A DNA stretch of 64,000 bases from Palsa-343 sp036269135 (lineage in GTDB: Bacteria; Acidobacteriota; Terriglobia; Terriglobales; Acidobacteriaceae). A model generated the notes under the pieces. The model ran no database searches. It was not told the DNA's origin and saw only the letters and a program-made list of their open reading frames with translations. Positions 37,222 to 47,185 of this stretch are shown piece after piece (the first letter of the stretch is position 1; every line of letters begins with the position of its first letter). The translations under genes and the position numbers were made by a program. The stretch is from contig DATASQ010000009.1 in NCBI GenBank assembly GCA_036269135.1, positions 1 to 64,000 of the forward strand. The letters are read 5' to 3'.

Positions 37222-40200
37222 TTAGTGGCTGCCCGCCAGCGCCTTCTGCGCATCGGCGTACACACCCTTCAGATCGGCGCGATTGAGAATCTGCGCGGAA
37301 TTGTCTTCCTTGCTGACCGCGTCCAGGATGCGCACCGCCTGGCGGTCGTGGATCGCGGCGTCGGCGGCGTGGCCGCTCTTTGCCAGCAGCGTGCCCTGCA
37401 GGGCCTGCACCTTCGCCTGCAGGATGCGCAGGCCGAGGTTCTCGGCGCGCGCCTGGGTCAGGCTGAGATCCTGTTCGGCGGCCGCGGCGCCTTTGGTCTG
37501 CGCCAGGGCCTGGTCCAGATAAAAAGCGCACTCGACAGAGAGCGATTTCAGGCCGGCGGCGTCAGCGTCCTGCGCGAGCTTTTTCAGGTCGGGAATCACG
37601 GCAGCTGCATGGCCCATGGCCAGATCCGTCCTGGCGCGATTGACCTTCGACAGCAGGATGGTTTCCTTGTCAGAGGTCTTTGACGCAATGTCCAGCGCAT
37701 GGTCGTACTGCTGGTGCGCGCCAGCGTAGTCGCCCTGATAGAAGTACGCGTCGCCCATCCAGTTGGTCGCCAGGGCCACGGCCCAGTTGTTCTGGATCTG
37801 CTGAGCGATATGCAGCGCCTGTTCAAGGCTGGCCCGGCCGTCCGCGCTGCGGCCCACCTGCGCGAGAAGATCGCCCCAGCCGCCCACCACTTCCACCGTC
37901 AGAGAGGTCGTTTCTTTCGACTGCTGCAGGATGTTCAGAGCCTCTTTCATCGCCGCGAGCGCCGCGCCATACCGCCCCTGGGCGGCGAAGATTTTGGCCA
38001 TGCCATTGTCTTCGACGGCAACGCCGCGCTGATCGTTCACGCTCCGGTAGGTTTCGATGGCCTTCAGATAGTCAGACAGAGCGGTGTCATATTGCCCCAT
38101 CTTGGTGTTCACCTCGGCCAGGTCGTGCAGTGAGTCGGCAAGATCATCGGGGACGTTCAGCTTCTGGCGGAGCTCATAGGCCTGCTCCAGATAAGTCAGC
38201 GAATCCTGGTAGGCCCCCTGATCCATCTTGATGGATCCGATGTTGTGCAGGCAGAGCGCCTGGGTGTCCAGATCGCCCAGCTGCCGTTCGATCTGCAGCG
38301 CTTCAGTGAAGTTAGTCAGGGCGTCCGCGGGTTTGGCATGATCGTGGTAGAAGCTGCCCATGTCGATGAGCGAATTAGCGATGCCCACCTGATCGCGAAT
38401 CTGCCGCCGCAACGCCAGCGCATCCTTATAGGTCGCCAGAGCCTCATCCGGCTTGCCCTGCTTATCCTGGATATCCGCAATCTGCTCCATGCTGGCGGCC
38501 TCACCACGCTGGTCCCCAATCTGCTTCTTGATCGCCAGAGACTCCTGGTAGTTCCGCAGCGCGTCGTCCAGCCGGTTCATCGAGTCATAGGCAATGCCGG
38601 TGGCCTGCAGGATGGACGCTTTCTCCTCCTGATTGTCGAGTTCGGTCGCCAGCGGCAGCGCCCGGCTCAGCACGTCGAGGCCGGCCTGCGCATCGCCGGC
38701 AAGAATGTCCACCCGGCCGCTGGCCAGCAGCGCTTCCACATTCCTGGGATCGTTCGACAGGACCAGAGCTAGCTTCTGCTTCGCCGGCTTATAGTTCCCC
38801 TGCTGTTCATAGAGACCGGCGAGGGCAAACTGCACATCCGTATCCGACGGATCGGCAGTGGCCAGCTGCTGATATGCGTCAATAGCCTTCTGCGTATTGT
38901 GGTTGATCCGCGCGTTATCCGCTTCGATCAGGTAACGCTCCTGAACGGGCAGGTTCTCGCTGAGATCGAGCGCCCGGCGCGAGGCCGTCTGCGCCAGATC
39001 GTCATGGCCGAGATTCGAATACGCGTCGGCCAGCTTCACATACGCCAGGGCGAAATTCGGATCGGCCGTGGTGGCAGTCTGGAGCTGCTGCTGGGCGGCA
39101 AGGTCCTTGCCGTCCCGCTCCAGCGCTACGCCGGCCTCATAGGCCCGCAGAGCATCCACGGAGCTGGTCGACGGACGCACGGCATGCGCCTTAAGGTCAT
39201 TAACGATCTTCGGATCGGTCGAGAGCTTCTGCCGCAGACTGGCGGCCAGCTTGTCCACCGACGCCAGCAGCTGATTCTGGTCCGGCACATCCGTGGTGAC
39301 CGAGGAGCGAACATCGTGGGTCAGGTCCAGCACCGTCGTGTTGATACGAATTTGGCTGCCCGCTCCGACGTACTGCCCGAAAACCAGGGTCTGCGCGTTG
39401 GTGAATTCGGCCACCCGTCGCAGCATATTCGGATCGGGCTGCGAGTTAGCGGATACGTGCAGGTCCTTGAGCACCTGCTGCAGGCGATCCGCGGAAACCA
39501 TGCGCACCTGAGCCGACTGGCCAATGTCGCTGCCGAGCATTTCGGACAGGCTGGCGCTCAGCCAGTCGAGCGAGGCGTTGCCGGAAGCGTTGTAGAACGG
39601 CAGAATCGCCAGCGAGATGCTGGGCTTCGCCACTGCACCGCCCGTGGAAGCGGGCGAGCCGCGGAAGTAGTGCACGGCGAGCGGAATCCCCGCCGCCAGA
39701 GCGATGGCCAGCACGCCGCCCCCAATCGCCAGCAGCCAGCGTCCGCTGATGCCCTGGGAGGGAACATTGGCAGTGAAGCGCAGGCTTGCCGCTGCCGTCT
39801 TTTCCCGCCAGAGCTCCAGGTCTTTCAGGATTTCGCCGACGCTCTTGTAGCGCTGCTCGACGTCGGTTTCCAGGCACCTGCCGATGATTGCGGTGAGCGC
39901 GCCGGGCAGCGTCGCATCCAGCTGCGAGATCGGCGCGGCCCGCTCGCGGGTCCTTTTCAGCAGGCTGGCGATCGCGCTCTCGGCTTTGAACGGCATGTCG
40001 CCGGTGAGCATCTCGTAGCCGATGAGCCCCAGCGCAAAGATGTCCGACCGCTGATCCAGTTCCTTGCCCAGGGCCTGCTCCGGCGACATGTACTCCATGG
40101 TGCCCAGCAGGGCGCCGGACTGGGTCATGCCGTCGCCTTCGATGGTGCGGGCCAGTCCGAAATCCATCACCACCACGCGCCCGGCGTCTTCCACCATGAC

Positions 40201-40890
40201 GTTCTGCGGCTTGAGGTCGCGGTGCAGGATGCCGGCACTGTGCGCAGCCTCCAGCGCGGTACAAATCTGCTGGAGGATCTGCACTGCCTCGTCGGGGGGC
40301 ATCTTGCCCCGTTTCTCGAGAATGCCGCGCAGATCGCCGCCCGCAACCAGTTCCATGGTCACGAAGCGCATGCCCGCGTCTTCCGAGAGGTCGTACATCC
40401 GCACCACATTGCGGTGCGTCACCTTGTGGGAAAGGCGGATCTCCTGCTTGAACCGGTCGACGATCGCGGCGTTGCGGGCCAGCTCCGGCCGGATCACCTT
40501 GAGGGCGACCAACCGGTCCAGCTCCCGGTCCTGGGCCTTGTACACCGAACCCATCCCCCCGGTGCCAAGGACGGTCAGGACCTCATAGCGGCCGGCGAGA
40601 ATCGTACCCGGCTCGATCTCCACTTCGCTTTCACCCCAGCCGCCGGTGGCCTGGGTGCGGGTTCGGCCTCCGCCTCCCGAAGCTGGCTGACCGCCAGGGG
40701 GAATCCCCGTGTCCACCAGCGTGGGCGCATCGCCGCGCCCGGGCGGAGCCGCATTGGGAGGGGAGTGCGGAGCAGAAAGCGGAACCAGGGTCTCTCCAGC
40801 CCGCACGTCGCCGCTGGAACTGCTCACGGCTGCCGAGGGGCCGAATTGCGTCGGCGTGTCGCTTGCCGGTCGCCTGGGGCTGTCCGCCAT
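37222..40890 (-). CDS. Ser/Thr protein kinase with TPR repeats
   Basis: Membrane-anchored Hanks-type kinase of 1222 residues. A Pro/Gly-rich N-terminus precedes the kinase domain (about 100-365). This has the Gly loop GTGGMGSVYKA at 109-119, the ATP Lys131 in VALKVI, the catalytic loop HRDLKPQN at 223-230 and the DFG at 243-245, then GTMEYMSPEQA; all key residues are intact. A transmembrane helix follows at about 384-405. The remaining 800 residues begin with a LAILPFYNAS-type domain (TolB/adenylate-cyclase-associated style) and then carry tandem TPR repeats (AYVKLADAYSNLGHDDLAQ, DNAMYQEALAIKK-like, LHNIGSIKMDQGAYQDSLTYLEQ). It transduces signals and scaffolds protein complexes; targets are unknown. 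No partner phosphatase is adjacent. Confidence 0.95.
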   Translation of the reverse strand: MADSPRRPASDTPTQFGPSAAVSSSSGDVRAGETLVPLSAPHSPPNAAPPGRGDAPTLVDTGIPPGGQPASGGGGRTRTQATGGWGESEVEIEPGTILAGRYEVLTVLGTGGMGSVYKAQDRELDRLVALKVIRPELARNAAIVDRFKQEIRLSHKVTHRNVVRMYDLSEDAGMRFVTMELVAGGDLRGILEKRGKMPPDEAVQILQQICTALEAAHSAGILHRDLKPQNVMVEDAGRVVVMDFGLARTIEGDGMTQSGALLGTMEYMSPEQALGKELDQRSDIFALGLIGYEMLTGDMPFKAESAIASLLKRTRERAAPISQLDATLPGALTAIIGRCLETDVEQRYKSVGEILKDLELWREKTAAASLRFTANVPSQGISGRWLLAIGGGVLAIALAAGIPLAVHYFRGSPASTGGAVAKPSISLAILPFYNASGNASLDWLSASLSEMLGSDIGQSAQVRMVSADRLQQVLKDLHVSANSQPDPNMLRRVAEFTNAQTLVFGQYVGAGSQIRINTTVLDLTHDVRSSVTTDVPDQNQLLASVDKLAASLRQKLSTDPKIVNDLKAHAVRPSTSSVDALRAYEAGVALERDGKDLAAQQQLQTATTADPNFALAYVKLADAYSNLGHDDLAQTASRRALDLSENLPVQERYLIEADNARINHNTQKAIDAYQQLATADPSDTDVQFALAGLYEQQGNYKPAKQKLALVLSNDPRNVEALLASGRVDILAGDAQAGLDVLSRALPLATELDNQEEKASILQATGIAYDSMNRLDDALRNYQESLAIKKQIGDQRGEAASMEQIADIQDKQGKPDEALATYKDALALRRQIRDQVGIANSLIDMGSFYHDHAKPADALTNFTEALQIERQLGDLDTQALCLHNIGSIKMDQGAYQDSLTYLEQAYELRQKLNVPDDLADSLHDLAEVNTKMGQYDTALSDYLKAIETYRSVNDQRGVAVEDNGMAKIFAAQGRYGAALAAMKEALNILQQSKETTSLTVEVVGGWGDLLAQVGRSADGRASLEQALHIAQQIQNNWAVALATNWMGDAYFYQGDYAGAHQQYDHALDIASKTSDKETILLSKVNRARTDLAMGHAAAVIPDLKKLAQDADAAGLKSLSVECAFYLDQALAQTKGAAAAEQDLSLTQARAENLGLRILQAKVQALQGTLLAKSGHAADAAIHDRQAVRILDAVSKEDNSAQILNRADLKGVYADAQKALAGSH

Positions 40891-41426
40891 ACCTGTCGAG
40901 TCAAAGAGTATTCAGTCTCCGGCGCCGGGGAACGCCCTGAGGAAAAAAGACACGTGAATCAGAGACTGTGACGACCAGCATATACTCCACGGGCACCCTC
41001 TGTCGCTCATTGATTGGCGAGCGAGCGATTCCGCGGAAGGCCCTGAGGCGGAAACCCAACCGGTCGGGCCTGTGCGTTGCGGATTGGGAGGCTGTGTCGT
41101 TTGCCGCTTCCTGTCGGCCCCATCAAAGGACGCTTTTTCTTCTGGCAATCCCGCCTGGAATTCAGTATTCTCGGAAATCTGCCGCACCCTGTCTGCCCCA
41201 GGCGGGTTCGCTCTGCCCCGGAAATCGCTGCCGCGTGCAGAGGCCGGTGCGGAACAAGTGCTGCCGATCCGTCCAGGCGCATTTGAGCTATTTCAATTGC
41301 TTCCTGCCCGAATTAGCCTTTCTTTTTGCGCTGGCGCACTCGTTCATCGGATCCTGGAGAGGGTTACAAGGAAGCGAGCCCCATCCCCAACCGCTTCCGA
41401 TTTCAAGATGAGGGATATGGCCCACC
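40891..41426. other. Divergent intergenic region, kinase and deacetylase-like genes
   Basis: About 535 bases between divergently transcribed genes. Several short open frames exist on both strands, but none has a ribosome site, a protein-like pattern or a recognised match. No tRNA, riboswitch or strong palindrome was seen. Confidence 0.45.
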
Positions 41427-42836
41427 ATGTCAGCCCCTGAGAGTTCCCGCTGCCTGCTCGATTATTACCGGTGTCCGCCGGAGCTTGTGCATCTGGAGGT
41501 GCGCTCTCCCAGGAGCAGCACGCCCGGCTATTTCCGCTTTGGCGAAGAAACGACCTGCTTCGGACGAATGGCCGGTCACCCGCCAGCGATTTCTCCCGCG
41601 GGACCGCTCCATGACGCGGCCGGGGATCTGCGAGCCGAAGGCGGCAGCGTGAGTTTGCCGTTCGACCCCGGCGAGGTGGCCGATAATCTTCGGCTGGAGA
41701 ACTACGCCGGCGTTCGCGGATCCGGCTCTTCGTCGCTGATCGGCCGGCTCTACTACTTGTTGCGGCCGCTGCTGCCCGTGCCGGTGCGCCGGCATCTGCA
41801 GAAGTTCCGGCTTCGCAACTGGGATCGAATTCCCTTCCCTCACTGGCCGGTGGATCTTTCGGTGGACGCCATGATGGAGAGCCTGCTGCTGGCCGTGTCC
41901 CAGGCGTCGGGGCGACCCATCCCGTTCATCTGGTTCTGGCCGGAAGGGCACTCTGCCTGCATCCTGTTGACCCACGATGTGGAACAGGCGGAAGGCCGGG
42001 ATTTTTGCCCGACGCTGATGGATATCGATGAAGCCCATGGCTTCAGAGCCTCCTTCCAGGTCGTCCCGGAGGTGCGCTATACAAATCCTCCGGAGTTCCT
42101 GGAATCGATTCGCGCCCGCGGGTTCGAAGTCGCCGTGCATGACCTGAATCATGACGGACACCTCTATCGGGAGCGCGCGGAATTCCTTCGGCGCGCGGAA
42201 AAAATTAACCAATACGGGCGCAGCTTCGGAGCGGAAGGATTTCGCGCCGGGGTTCTCTATCGGAACCAGGAATGGTTCGATGCCTTCGAATTTTCCTACG
42301 ACATGTCGGTTCCCAATGTGGCCCACCTGGATCCGCAGCGGGGCGGCTGTTGCACGGTGATGCCGTATTTCATCGGGAAGATCCTCGAGATTCCGGTCAC
42401 GGACGTACAGGACTATACGCTGTTCAATATCCTCGGCGATTTCTCGATCGACCTGTGGAAGAAGCAGACCGGTCTGATTCTCGAGCGGCACGGTCTCATG
42501 AGCTTCATCGTTCACCCCGATTACGTCATGGACCCGCGCAATCGCGCCGTATACGAATCGCTGCTGGGGTATCTGGCCACTCTGGTGGCCGAGGAGGGAG
42601 TCTGGTCCACGATCCCGCGCGAGGTGAATCGATGGTGGCGCGAGCGCTCGGCCATGCAGCTGGTGCAGCGCGACGGCGCGTGGCGTATTGAGGGCTTCGG
42701 CCGCGAGCGAGCGCGCATCGCCTGGGCCAGCGAGGAAAACGGGGAGCTGGTCATCCGTCTGGAGGGCCGGGAAATCCAGAGTGGCGGCCGATCCGATCAG
42801 GCCGAGGTGGCCAGAGTCTCCCAGTCCAATGCTTAG
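41427..42836 (+). CDS. Polysaccharide deacetylase-like (NodB-fold) protein
   Basis: A 469-residue protein with a carbohydrate-esterase-4-like core. The first metal-binding motif is LLTHDVEQAEG (HD pair). It is followed by FRASFQVVPEVRY, GFEVAVHDLNHDGHLYRER (an HDLNHDG motif standing in for the usual HSxxH) and FGAEGFRAGVLYRN (R-x-G). A later HPDYV supplies the last His. The N-terminal 130 residues are a family-specific extension (LDYYRCPPELVHLE). No clear signal peptide is present, so it is probably cytosolic, as in sugar-modifying enzymes of polysaccharide clusters. No glycosyltransferase is adjacent. The enzyme type is likely but the substrate is unknown. Confidence 0.8.
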   Translation: MSAPESSRCLLDYYRCPPELVHLEVRSPRSSTPGYFRFGEETTCFGRMAGHPPAISPAGPLHDAAGDLRAEGGSVSLPFDPGEVADNLRLENYAGVRGSGSSSLIGRLYYLLRPLLPVPVRRHLQKFRLRNWDRIPFPHWPVDLSVDAMMESLLLAVSQASGRPIPFIWFWPEGHSACILLTHDVEQAEGRDFCPTLMDIDEAHGFRASFQVVPEVRYTNPPEFLESIRARGFEVAVHDLNHDGHLYRERAEFLRRAEKINQYGRSFGAEGFRAGVLYRNQEWFDAFEFSYDMSVPNVAHLDPQRGGCCTVMPYFIGKILEIPVTDVQDYTLFNILGDFSIDLWKKQTGLILERHGLMSFIVHPDYVMDPRNRAVYESLLGYLATLVAEEGVWSTIPREVNRWWRERSAMQLVQRDGAWRIEGFGRERARIAWASEENGELVIRLEGREIQSGGRSDQAEVARVSQSNA

Positions 42837-42956
42837 GCGGCGCTGAGCCCCGCGGGTTGTGTTTCGCCCCCGCGAACCAGCTCATCGGCCGGGTGCTCCG
42901 CCCGCTATTGTCGCGCGGCCGGTCAGGGGGCGGCCGGCCGGTCAGGGGGCGCCCAG

Positions 42957-43298
42957 TCAGGCGGCGCCGGGCCCGGCGGCCAGCTCAGCCCTCAGGCTGT
43001 CAATCTGATCCAGTTTCCGCAGGCTCATTTCCCGAAAGCGAAATTCCACGCCCGCTTCCCGGCGCTCCACCAGGTTGGCCAGCAGACGTAGCGGCATGCG
43101 CCCGGTCCTCATCCACACTTCCACCGTCGTCCCAGGCTCCAGCCGGCACTTCGACTCGATCAGACATCCTTCCGAACTGAGAAAAACAATCTTCCCCGGA
43201 TACTGGAGTCCCCGCCCCGGGAGCACAATTTCCGCATCGCTGGGCGCAGCTTCCCGCTCCGTCGATTTGTAGACCGAAACCTGTCGGCTCTGACTCAT
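42957..43298 (-). CDS. PilZ domain protein
   Basis: A 113-residue protein that may bind cyclic-di-GMP. The PilZ-like segment includes a REAAPSDAEIV opening, YPGKIVFLSSEGCLIESKCRLEPGTTVEVWMRTG, and RREAGVEFRFREMSLRKLDQI. The canonical RxxxR and D/NxSxxG motifs are only partly visible (SSEGCLIES resembles the second motif), so ligand binding is uncertain. ATG 43298 is chosen because the domain begins soon after and the upstream extension is Gly-rich filler. Its promoter region lies next to the divergent isoaspartyl peptidase gene. Confidence 0.75.
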   Translation of the reverse strand: MSQSRQVSVYKSTEREAAPSDAEIVLPGRGLQYPGKIVFLSSEGCLIESKCRLEPGTTVEVWMRTGRMPLRLLANLVERREAGVEFRFREMSLRKLDQIDSLRAELAAGPGAA

Positions 43299-43381
43299 GC
43301 CCCGGTTATCGACGGAGCCACCCGTCGCCATGAGAGCGGCCCCAACGGACTCTCCGAAACGGTACAATCCCCTTTCCCGTT

Positions 43382-44332
43382 ATGAATCGTCCCCCCATCC
43401 TGCTTGTCCACGGCGGCGCCTGGGATATCCCCGCCGATTGGCTCGATGCGCACGAACAGGGCGTCTTTGACGCCCTCCAGGAAGGCTGGCGCATCCTTGA
43501 GCGTGGTGGCTCCGCCCTCGATTCCGTCCAGGCCGCGGTCACGGCCATGGAAGACGACCCCGCCTTCGACGCCGGCCGGGGCAGCTTTCTCACCCGCGAC
43601 GGACGGGTCCAGCTGGACGCCCTGATGATGGACGGCGCGACCCTCCGCGCTGGAGGGGTCGCGTGCGTGGAGCGGCTGCGGAACCCGATCCAGGCGGCGC
43701 GCCTCGTCCTCGACAAGAGCCCCCATGTCTACTTCGTCGGCGCAGGCGCGGAGGCGTTCGCCCATTCGCACGGCATGCCCCTGATTGAGAATGCCGAACT
43801 GGTGCTCGACCGCGAACGCCGCCGCCTGGCGGAGGCGCAGGCGCGCGAGCAAAGCGGCGCGCCGGATCGCACTTTCTCGGGCAATGAATCTCTGGAGTCG
43901 CACGACACCGTCGGCGCGGTGGCGCTCGACGGCGATGGCCGCCTGGCCGCGGCGACCTCGACCGGGGGCACCCTCAATAAGGATCCAGGCCGTGTCGGGG
44001 ACTCCTCCCTCATCGGCTGCGGCTGCTATGCCGACAACGCCTCGGCCGCCGTTTCCCTCACCGGCTGGGGCGAGCCCATTATGAAACTCGTCCTCGGCAA
44101 GTGGGCCACGGACCGCGTCCTCGCCGGCGGCTCGCCGGAACAGGTCGCTCCGGAGGCCATGGCCTATCTCCAGCGCCGTCTCGGCGGTCATGGGGGCATC
44201 ATCCTTCTCGCCCCCGACGGCCGCTACGGTTTCGCTCATAACACGCCACGCATGGCCTGGGGTTTGCACACCGGAGAAGGCCCCCGCGTGGGCACCGAAA
44301 TTCGCCCGCAGAGCGTCGAGGAACAGGACTAA
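43382..44332 (+). CDS. Isoaspartyl peptidase / plant-type L-asparaginase
   Basis: N-terminal-nucleophile hydrolase of 316 residues that self-cleaves to expose a catalytic Thr and removes isoaspartyl dipeptides or asparagine. The start has ILLVHGGAWDIP, and the autocleavage site is SHDTVGAVALD with Thr176. TSTGGTLNKDPGRVGDSSLIGCGCYAD is the strongly conserved substrate-binding segment. The alpha part before the Thr and the beta part after it have normal lengths. The start is 83 bases from the divergent PilZ gene. Cytosolic. Confidence 0.93.
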   Translation: MNRPPILLVHGGAWDIPADWLDAHEQGVFDALQEGWRILERGGSALDSVQAAVTAMEDDPAFDAGRGSFLTRDGRVQLDALMMDGATLRAGGVACVERLRNPIQAARLVLDKSPHVYFVGAGAEAFAHSHGMPLIENAELVLDRERRRLAEAQAREQSGAPDRTFSGNESLESHDTVGAVALDGDGRLAAATSTGGTLNKDPGRVGDSSLIGCGCYADNASAAVSLTGWGEPIMKLVLGKWATDRVLAGGSPEQVAPEAMAYLQRRLGGHGGIILLAPDGRYGFAHNTPRMAWGLHTGEGPRVGTEIRPQSVEEQD

Positions 44333-44479
44333 AACCGCCCTCCGGACCCGGAGCGCTCCGTCATTCCCCCGTGCTACATTCGTGGTACGTTGCGGCTGGG
44401 CCTCTCCGCCGGTTACGAGACACGCTGCCGATTCCGCACTCGCCGCATCGCAATTTTGGCATCATCGGGGAGATTCATC

Positions 44480-44893
44480 GTGCTCAAGGGCTTTCGTGAC
44501 TTCGTCCTGCGCGGCAATGTCGTTGACCTTGCCGTCGCCGTGGTTGTCGGCGCCGCGTTTACCGCCATCGTCAATTCGCTGGTCAAGGACATCATCAACC
44601 CGCTGATCGCCGCCACCGTCCACCAGCCGGACTTCAGCGCGCTGATTCTGCATGTGCACGGTGGCAAAGTTCTCTATGGCGAGTTCCTGAACGCTCTCCT
44701 CTCCTTCCTGATCATCGCCGCCAGCGTCTATTTCCTGTTCGTGCTGCCCGTCAACGCGCTGCTGAAAAAATTCCATCCCGCGAAGGCCGCTCCTCCCACT
44801 ACGCATCCCTGCCCGGAATGCCTGTCCGACATTCCTCTTGCGGCCAAACGCTGCGCCCATTGCGGCGAGCCGGTGCCGCCGGTGACCGCGTAG
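44480..44893 (+). CDS. mscL: Large-conductance mechanosensitive channel with C-terminal zinc ribbon
   Basis: Pressure-release channel of the inner membrane. MLKGFRDFVLRGNVVDLAVAVVVGAAFTAIVNSLVKD is the classical N-terminus and first helix, followed by INPLIAATV and a second helix (FLIIAASVYFLFVLPVNALLKKF). GTG 44480 is chosen because GGGGAG lies seven bases upstream and the start matches the family. At 137 residues it is near normal, but the C-terminal cytoplasmic helix is replaced by CPECLSDIPLAAKRCAHCGEP, a four-Cys zinc ribbon, a variant seen in some bacteria. Confidence 0.96.
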   Translation: MLKGFRDFVLRGNVVDLAVAVVVGAAFTAIVNSLVKDIINPLIAATVHQPDFSALILHVHGGKVLYGEFLNALLSFLIIAASVYFLFVLPVNALLKKFHPAKAAPPTTHPCPECLSDIPLAAKRCAHCGEPVPPVTA

Positions 44894-44983
44894 CGCACAG
44901 CTCCGCCTCGCCGCGCATTGGCGGCCCGGTGATAAGCTTCTGTCTTCAATCAAAAATCCCACTTCCCGGGAGCCGCCCTGTCC

Positions 44984-47146
44984 ATGCCGTCGCGCGTTTC
45001 GATTCTCCTTGCCTCGCTTCTCCTTGGGTCGCTCGCCCTGATGGGCGCACAAACCGCTTCCGATGCCCGCTCCCTTTTTGGTTACAAGGATTTTTCCGCG
45101 GAACAGGCGAAGACCGACCAGGCCTTTCTGGCCGTGCCCAGCGCGCAGCTTGCCGGAGAAGAACTGAAGACTCTCACCGCGGAGCCCCACATCGCCGCCT
45201 CGCCCGAGGACTATAAGACCGCGCAGTATGTCGCCTCGAAATTCAAAGAAGCCGGCCTCGACACGCAGATCGTTCCCTACAAGGCCTGGCTCAACATGCC
45301 CAAAGAGGTCAAAGTTCAGGCGTGGGACTCGGCCGGCAAGCTGCTGATGACGGGCCCGGTCAAAGAACACGTCGACAGCAACGAGCCCTACCAGGACGAT
45401 CCCCGCGTGACGCCGGCTTTTAACGGCTCATCGCCCTCGGCGGACATCACAGCGGAGGTCGTCTACGCCAATTACTGCCGCCCCGAAGACTTCAACAAGC
45501 TCGCCGACATGAACATCGATGTCGCGGGCAAAATCGTGATGTGCCGTTACGGCGGCAACTTCCGCGGCGTGAAGGTCTATATCGCCCAGCAAAAACACGC
45601 GGCCGGCGTTCTCATCTACTCCGATCCCATGGACGACGGCTACTACCGCGGCGACATGTATCCGCATGGGCCCTGGCGGCCGGCGACCGCGGTCCAGCGC
45701 GGCTCGGTGCAGTTCATGTTCAAGTATCCCGGCGACCCGCTCACGCCCGGGATTGCCTCGCGCCCGGACCTGCCCGCCTCGGAGCGACTCAAGCCCGAAG
45801 ATGCGGCCAGCCTGCCGAAGATTCCCTCCGAGCCGCTCTCCTGGCACGACGCCGCGCCCATCCTCGAGCATCTGAGCGGACCCGACGCGCCGCGTGAGTG
45901 GCAGGGCGCTTTGCCCTTCACTTACCATGTCGGTCCCGGCGTCAAAGTCCATCTTCTTCTCAAAATGGACTACGCCTACTCGACCATCTGGGACGTCATC
46001 GGCAAAGTTCCCGGCACCGAGTTCCCCAGCGAGTGGGTGGTGGCCGGCAACCATCGCGACGCGTGGGTCTATGGCGCGGTCGATCCCAACAGCGGCACGG
46101 CGGCCATGCTGGAGGCCGTCCACGGCATCGGCACCCTGCTGAAGACCGGCTGGAAACCGAAGCGCACGATTATTTTCTGTAGCTGGGATGCGGAGGAATG
46201 GGGCCTGATCGGCTCGACAGAATGGGCCGAAGACCACGCCGACCAGCTTGCCCATGCCGTCGCCTACTTCAATACGGACGTGGGCGTCGCCGGCCCGAAC
46301 TTCGACGCCTCCGCTGTACCCTCGCTCAAGGACTTCATTCGCGAGATCACCAAAGAAGTGCCCAGCCCCAAAGGCGGCACCGTCTACGAGCAGTGGAAGA
46401 AAACGCAGGCGGACGCCGCCGCGCGCCGCTCCCTGGGCGTACAGGAGCATGCCAGCCAGCAAGCCTCGCCAGTCGATCATGACGTGCGCATCGGCGATCT
46501 CGGCAGCGGCTCCGATTTCACACCCTTCATTCAGCACCTGGGCGTGCCCTCCACCGACGTGGGCTCCGAAGGCCCCTACGGCGTCTATCACTCCGTCTTC
46601 GACGACTACGCCTGGTTCGTCCAGAACGCCGACCCGACCTTCGTCTACGAGCAGGAGATGGCCCGCATCTTCGGCCTCGAGGTTCTGCACATGGCCGACA
46701 CCGACGTGCTGCCCTATGACTACGTCACCTACGGTAAGCAGCTCATTGCCTACCTGGAAGCCGCGCAGAAGAAAGCGAACGAGGCGGGCATGCAGAGCCT
46801 CGACTTCACGCCCGCTCTGTCGGCGGCCCGGAAGTTCGCAGCGCTGGCGCAACAAGTGAAGGCGAAGCAGGATGAACCGGGAAAGATCGCCGATCTGCGC
46901 ACGTTCAACAACCAGCTCCGCAATGTCGAGGAAGGCTTCCTGAGCCAGGCGGGCTTGCCCGGGCGTCCCTGGTTCAAGCACACCATTTATGCCCCCGGCG
47001 AATACACCGGCTACTCCGCCGTGGTCATTCCCGGCGTGAATGAGGCGATCGACGCAAAGAATGACACGCGCGCCCAGCAGCAGATGAGCGCTCTCACAGA
47101 CGCGCTGAACCGCGCTGACGACACGCTGGAGGCGCTGACGAAATAG
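44984..47146 (+). CDS. M28 family peptidase, PSMA/glutamate carboxypeptidase II-like
   Basis: Exported zinc peptidase of 720 residues. A signal peptide (VSILLASLLLGSLALMGAQ) is followed by a protease-associated domain (VVYANYCRPEDFNKLADMNIDVAGKIVMCRYGG). The M28 core has GNHRDAWVYGAVDPNSG (zinc His and bridging Asp) near residue 356, SWDAEEWGLIGSTEW (the catalytic Glu pair), then FNTDVG, and a late YHSVFDDYAW supplying the last His. The end, YSAVVIPGVNEAI, belongs to the transferrin-receptor-like dimerisation domain. It probably trims Glu- or Asp-terminated peptides in the periplasm. Confidence 0.95.
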   Translation: MPSRVSILLASLLLGSLALMGAQTASDARSLFGYKDFSAEQAKTDQAFLAVPSAQLAGEELKTLTAEPHIAASPEDYKTAQYVASKFKEAGLDTQIVPYKAWLNMPKEVKVQAWDSAGKLLMTGPVKEHVDSNEPYQDDPRVTPAFNGSSPSADITAEVVYANYCRPEDFNKLADMNIDVAGKIVMCRYGGNFRGVKVYIAQQKHAAGVLIYSDPMDDGYYRGDMYPHGPWRPATAVQRGSVQFMFKYPGDPLTPGIASRPDLPASERLKPEDAASLPKIPSEPLSWHDAAPILEHLSGPDAPREWQGALPFTYHVGPGVKVHLLLKMDYAYSTIWDVIGKVPGTEFPSEWVVAGNHRDAWVYGAVDPNSGTAAMLEAVHGIGTLLKTGWKPKRTIIFCSWDAEEWGLIGSTEWAEDHADQLAHAVAYFNTDVGVAGPNFDASAVPSLKDFIREITKEVPSPKGGTVYEQWKKTQADAAARRSLGVQEHASQQASPVDHDVRIGDLGSGSDFTPFIQHLGVPSTDVGSEGPYGVYHSVFDDYAWFVQNADPTFVYEQEMARIFGLEVLHMADTDVLPYDYVTYGKQLIAYLEAAQKKANEAGMQSLDFTPALSAARKFAALAQQVKAKQDEPGKIADLRTFNNQLRNVEEGFLSQAGLPGRPWFKHTIYAPGEYTGYSAVVIPGVNEAIDAKNDTRAQQQMSALTDALNRADDTLEALTK

Positions 47147-47185
47147 CACTCAAGCGCGACGCGACCTGGTTGAGCCCGGCCCGCT

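Noticed and set aside
38899..40971. Long plus-strand frame (690 codons) over the kinase gene
   Set aside because: It is a shadow of the intact kinase and carries no recognisable motif.
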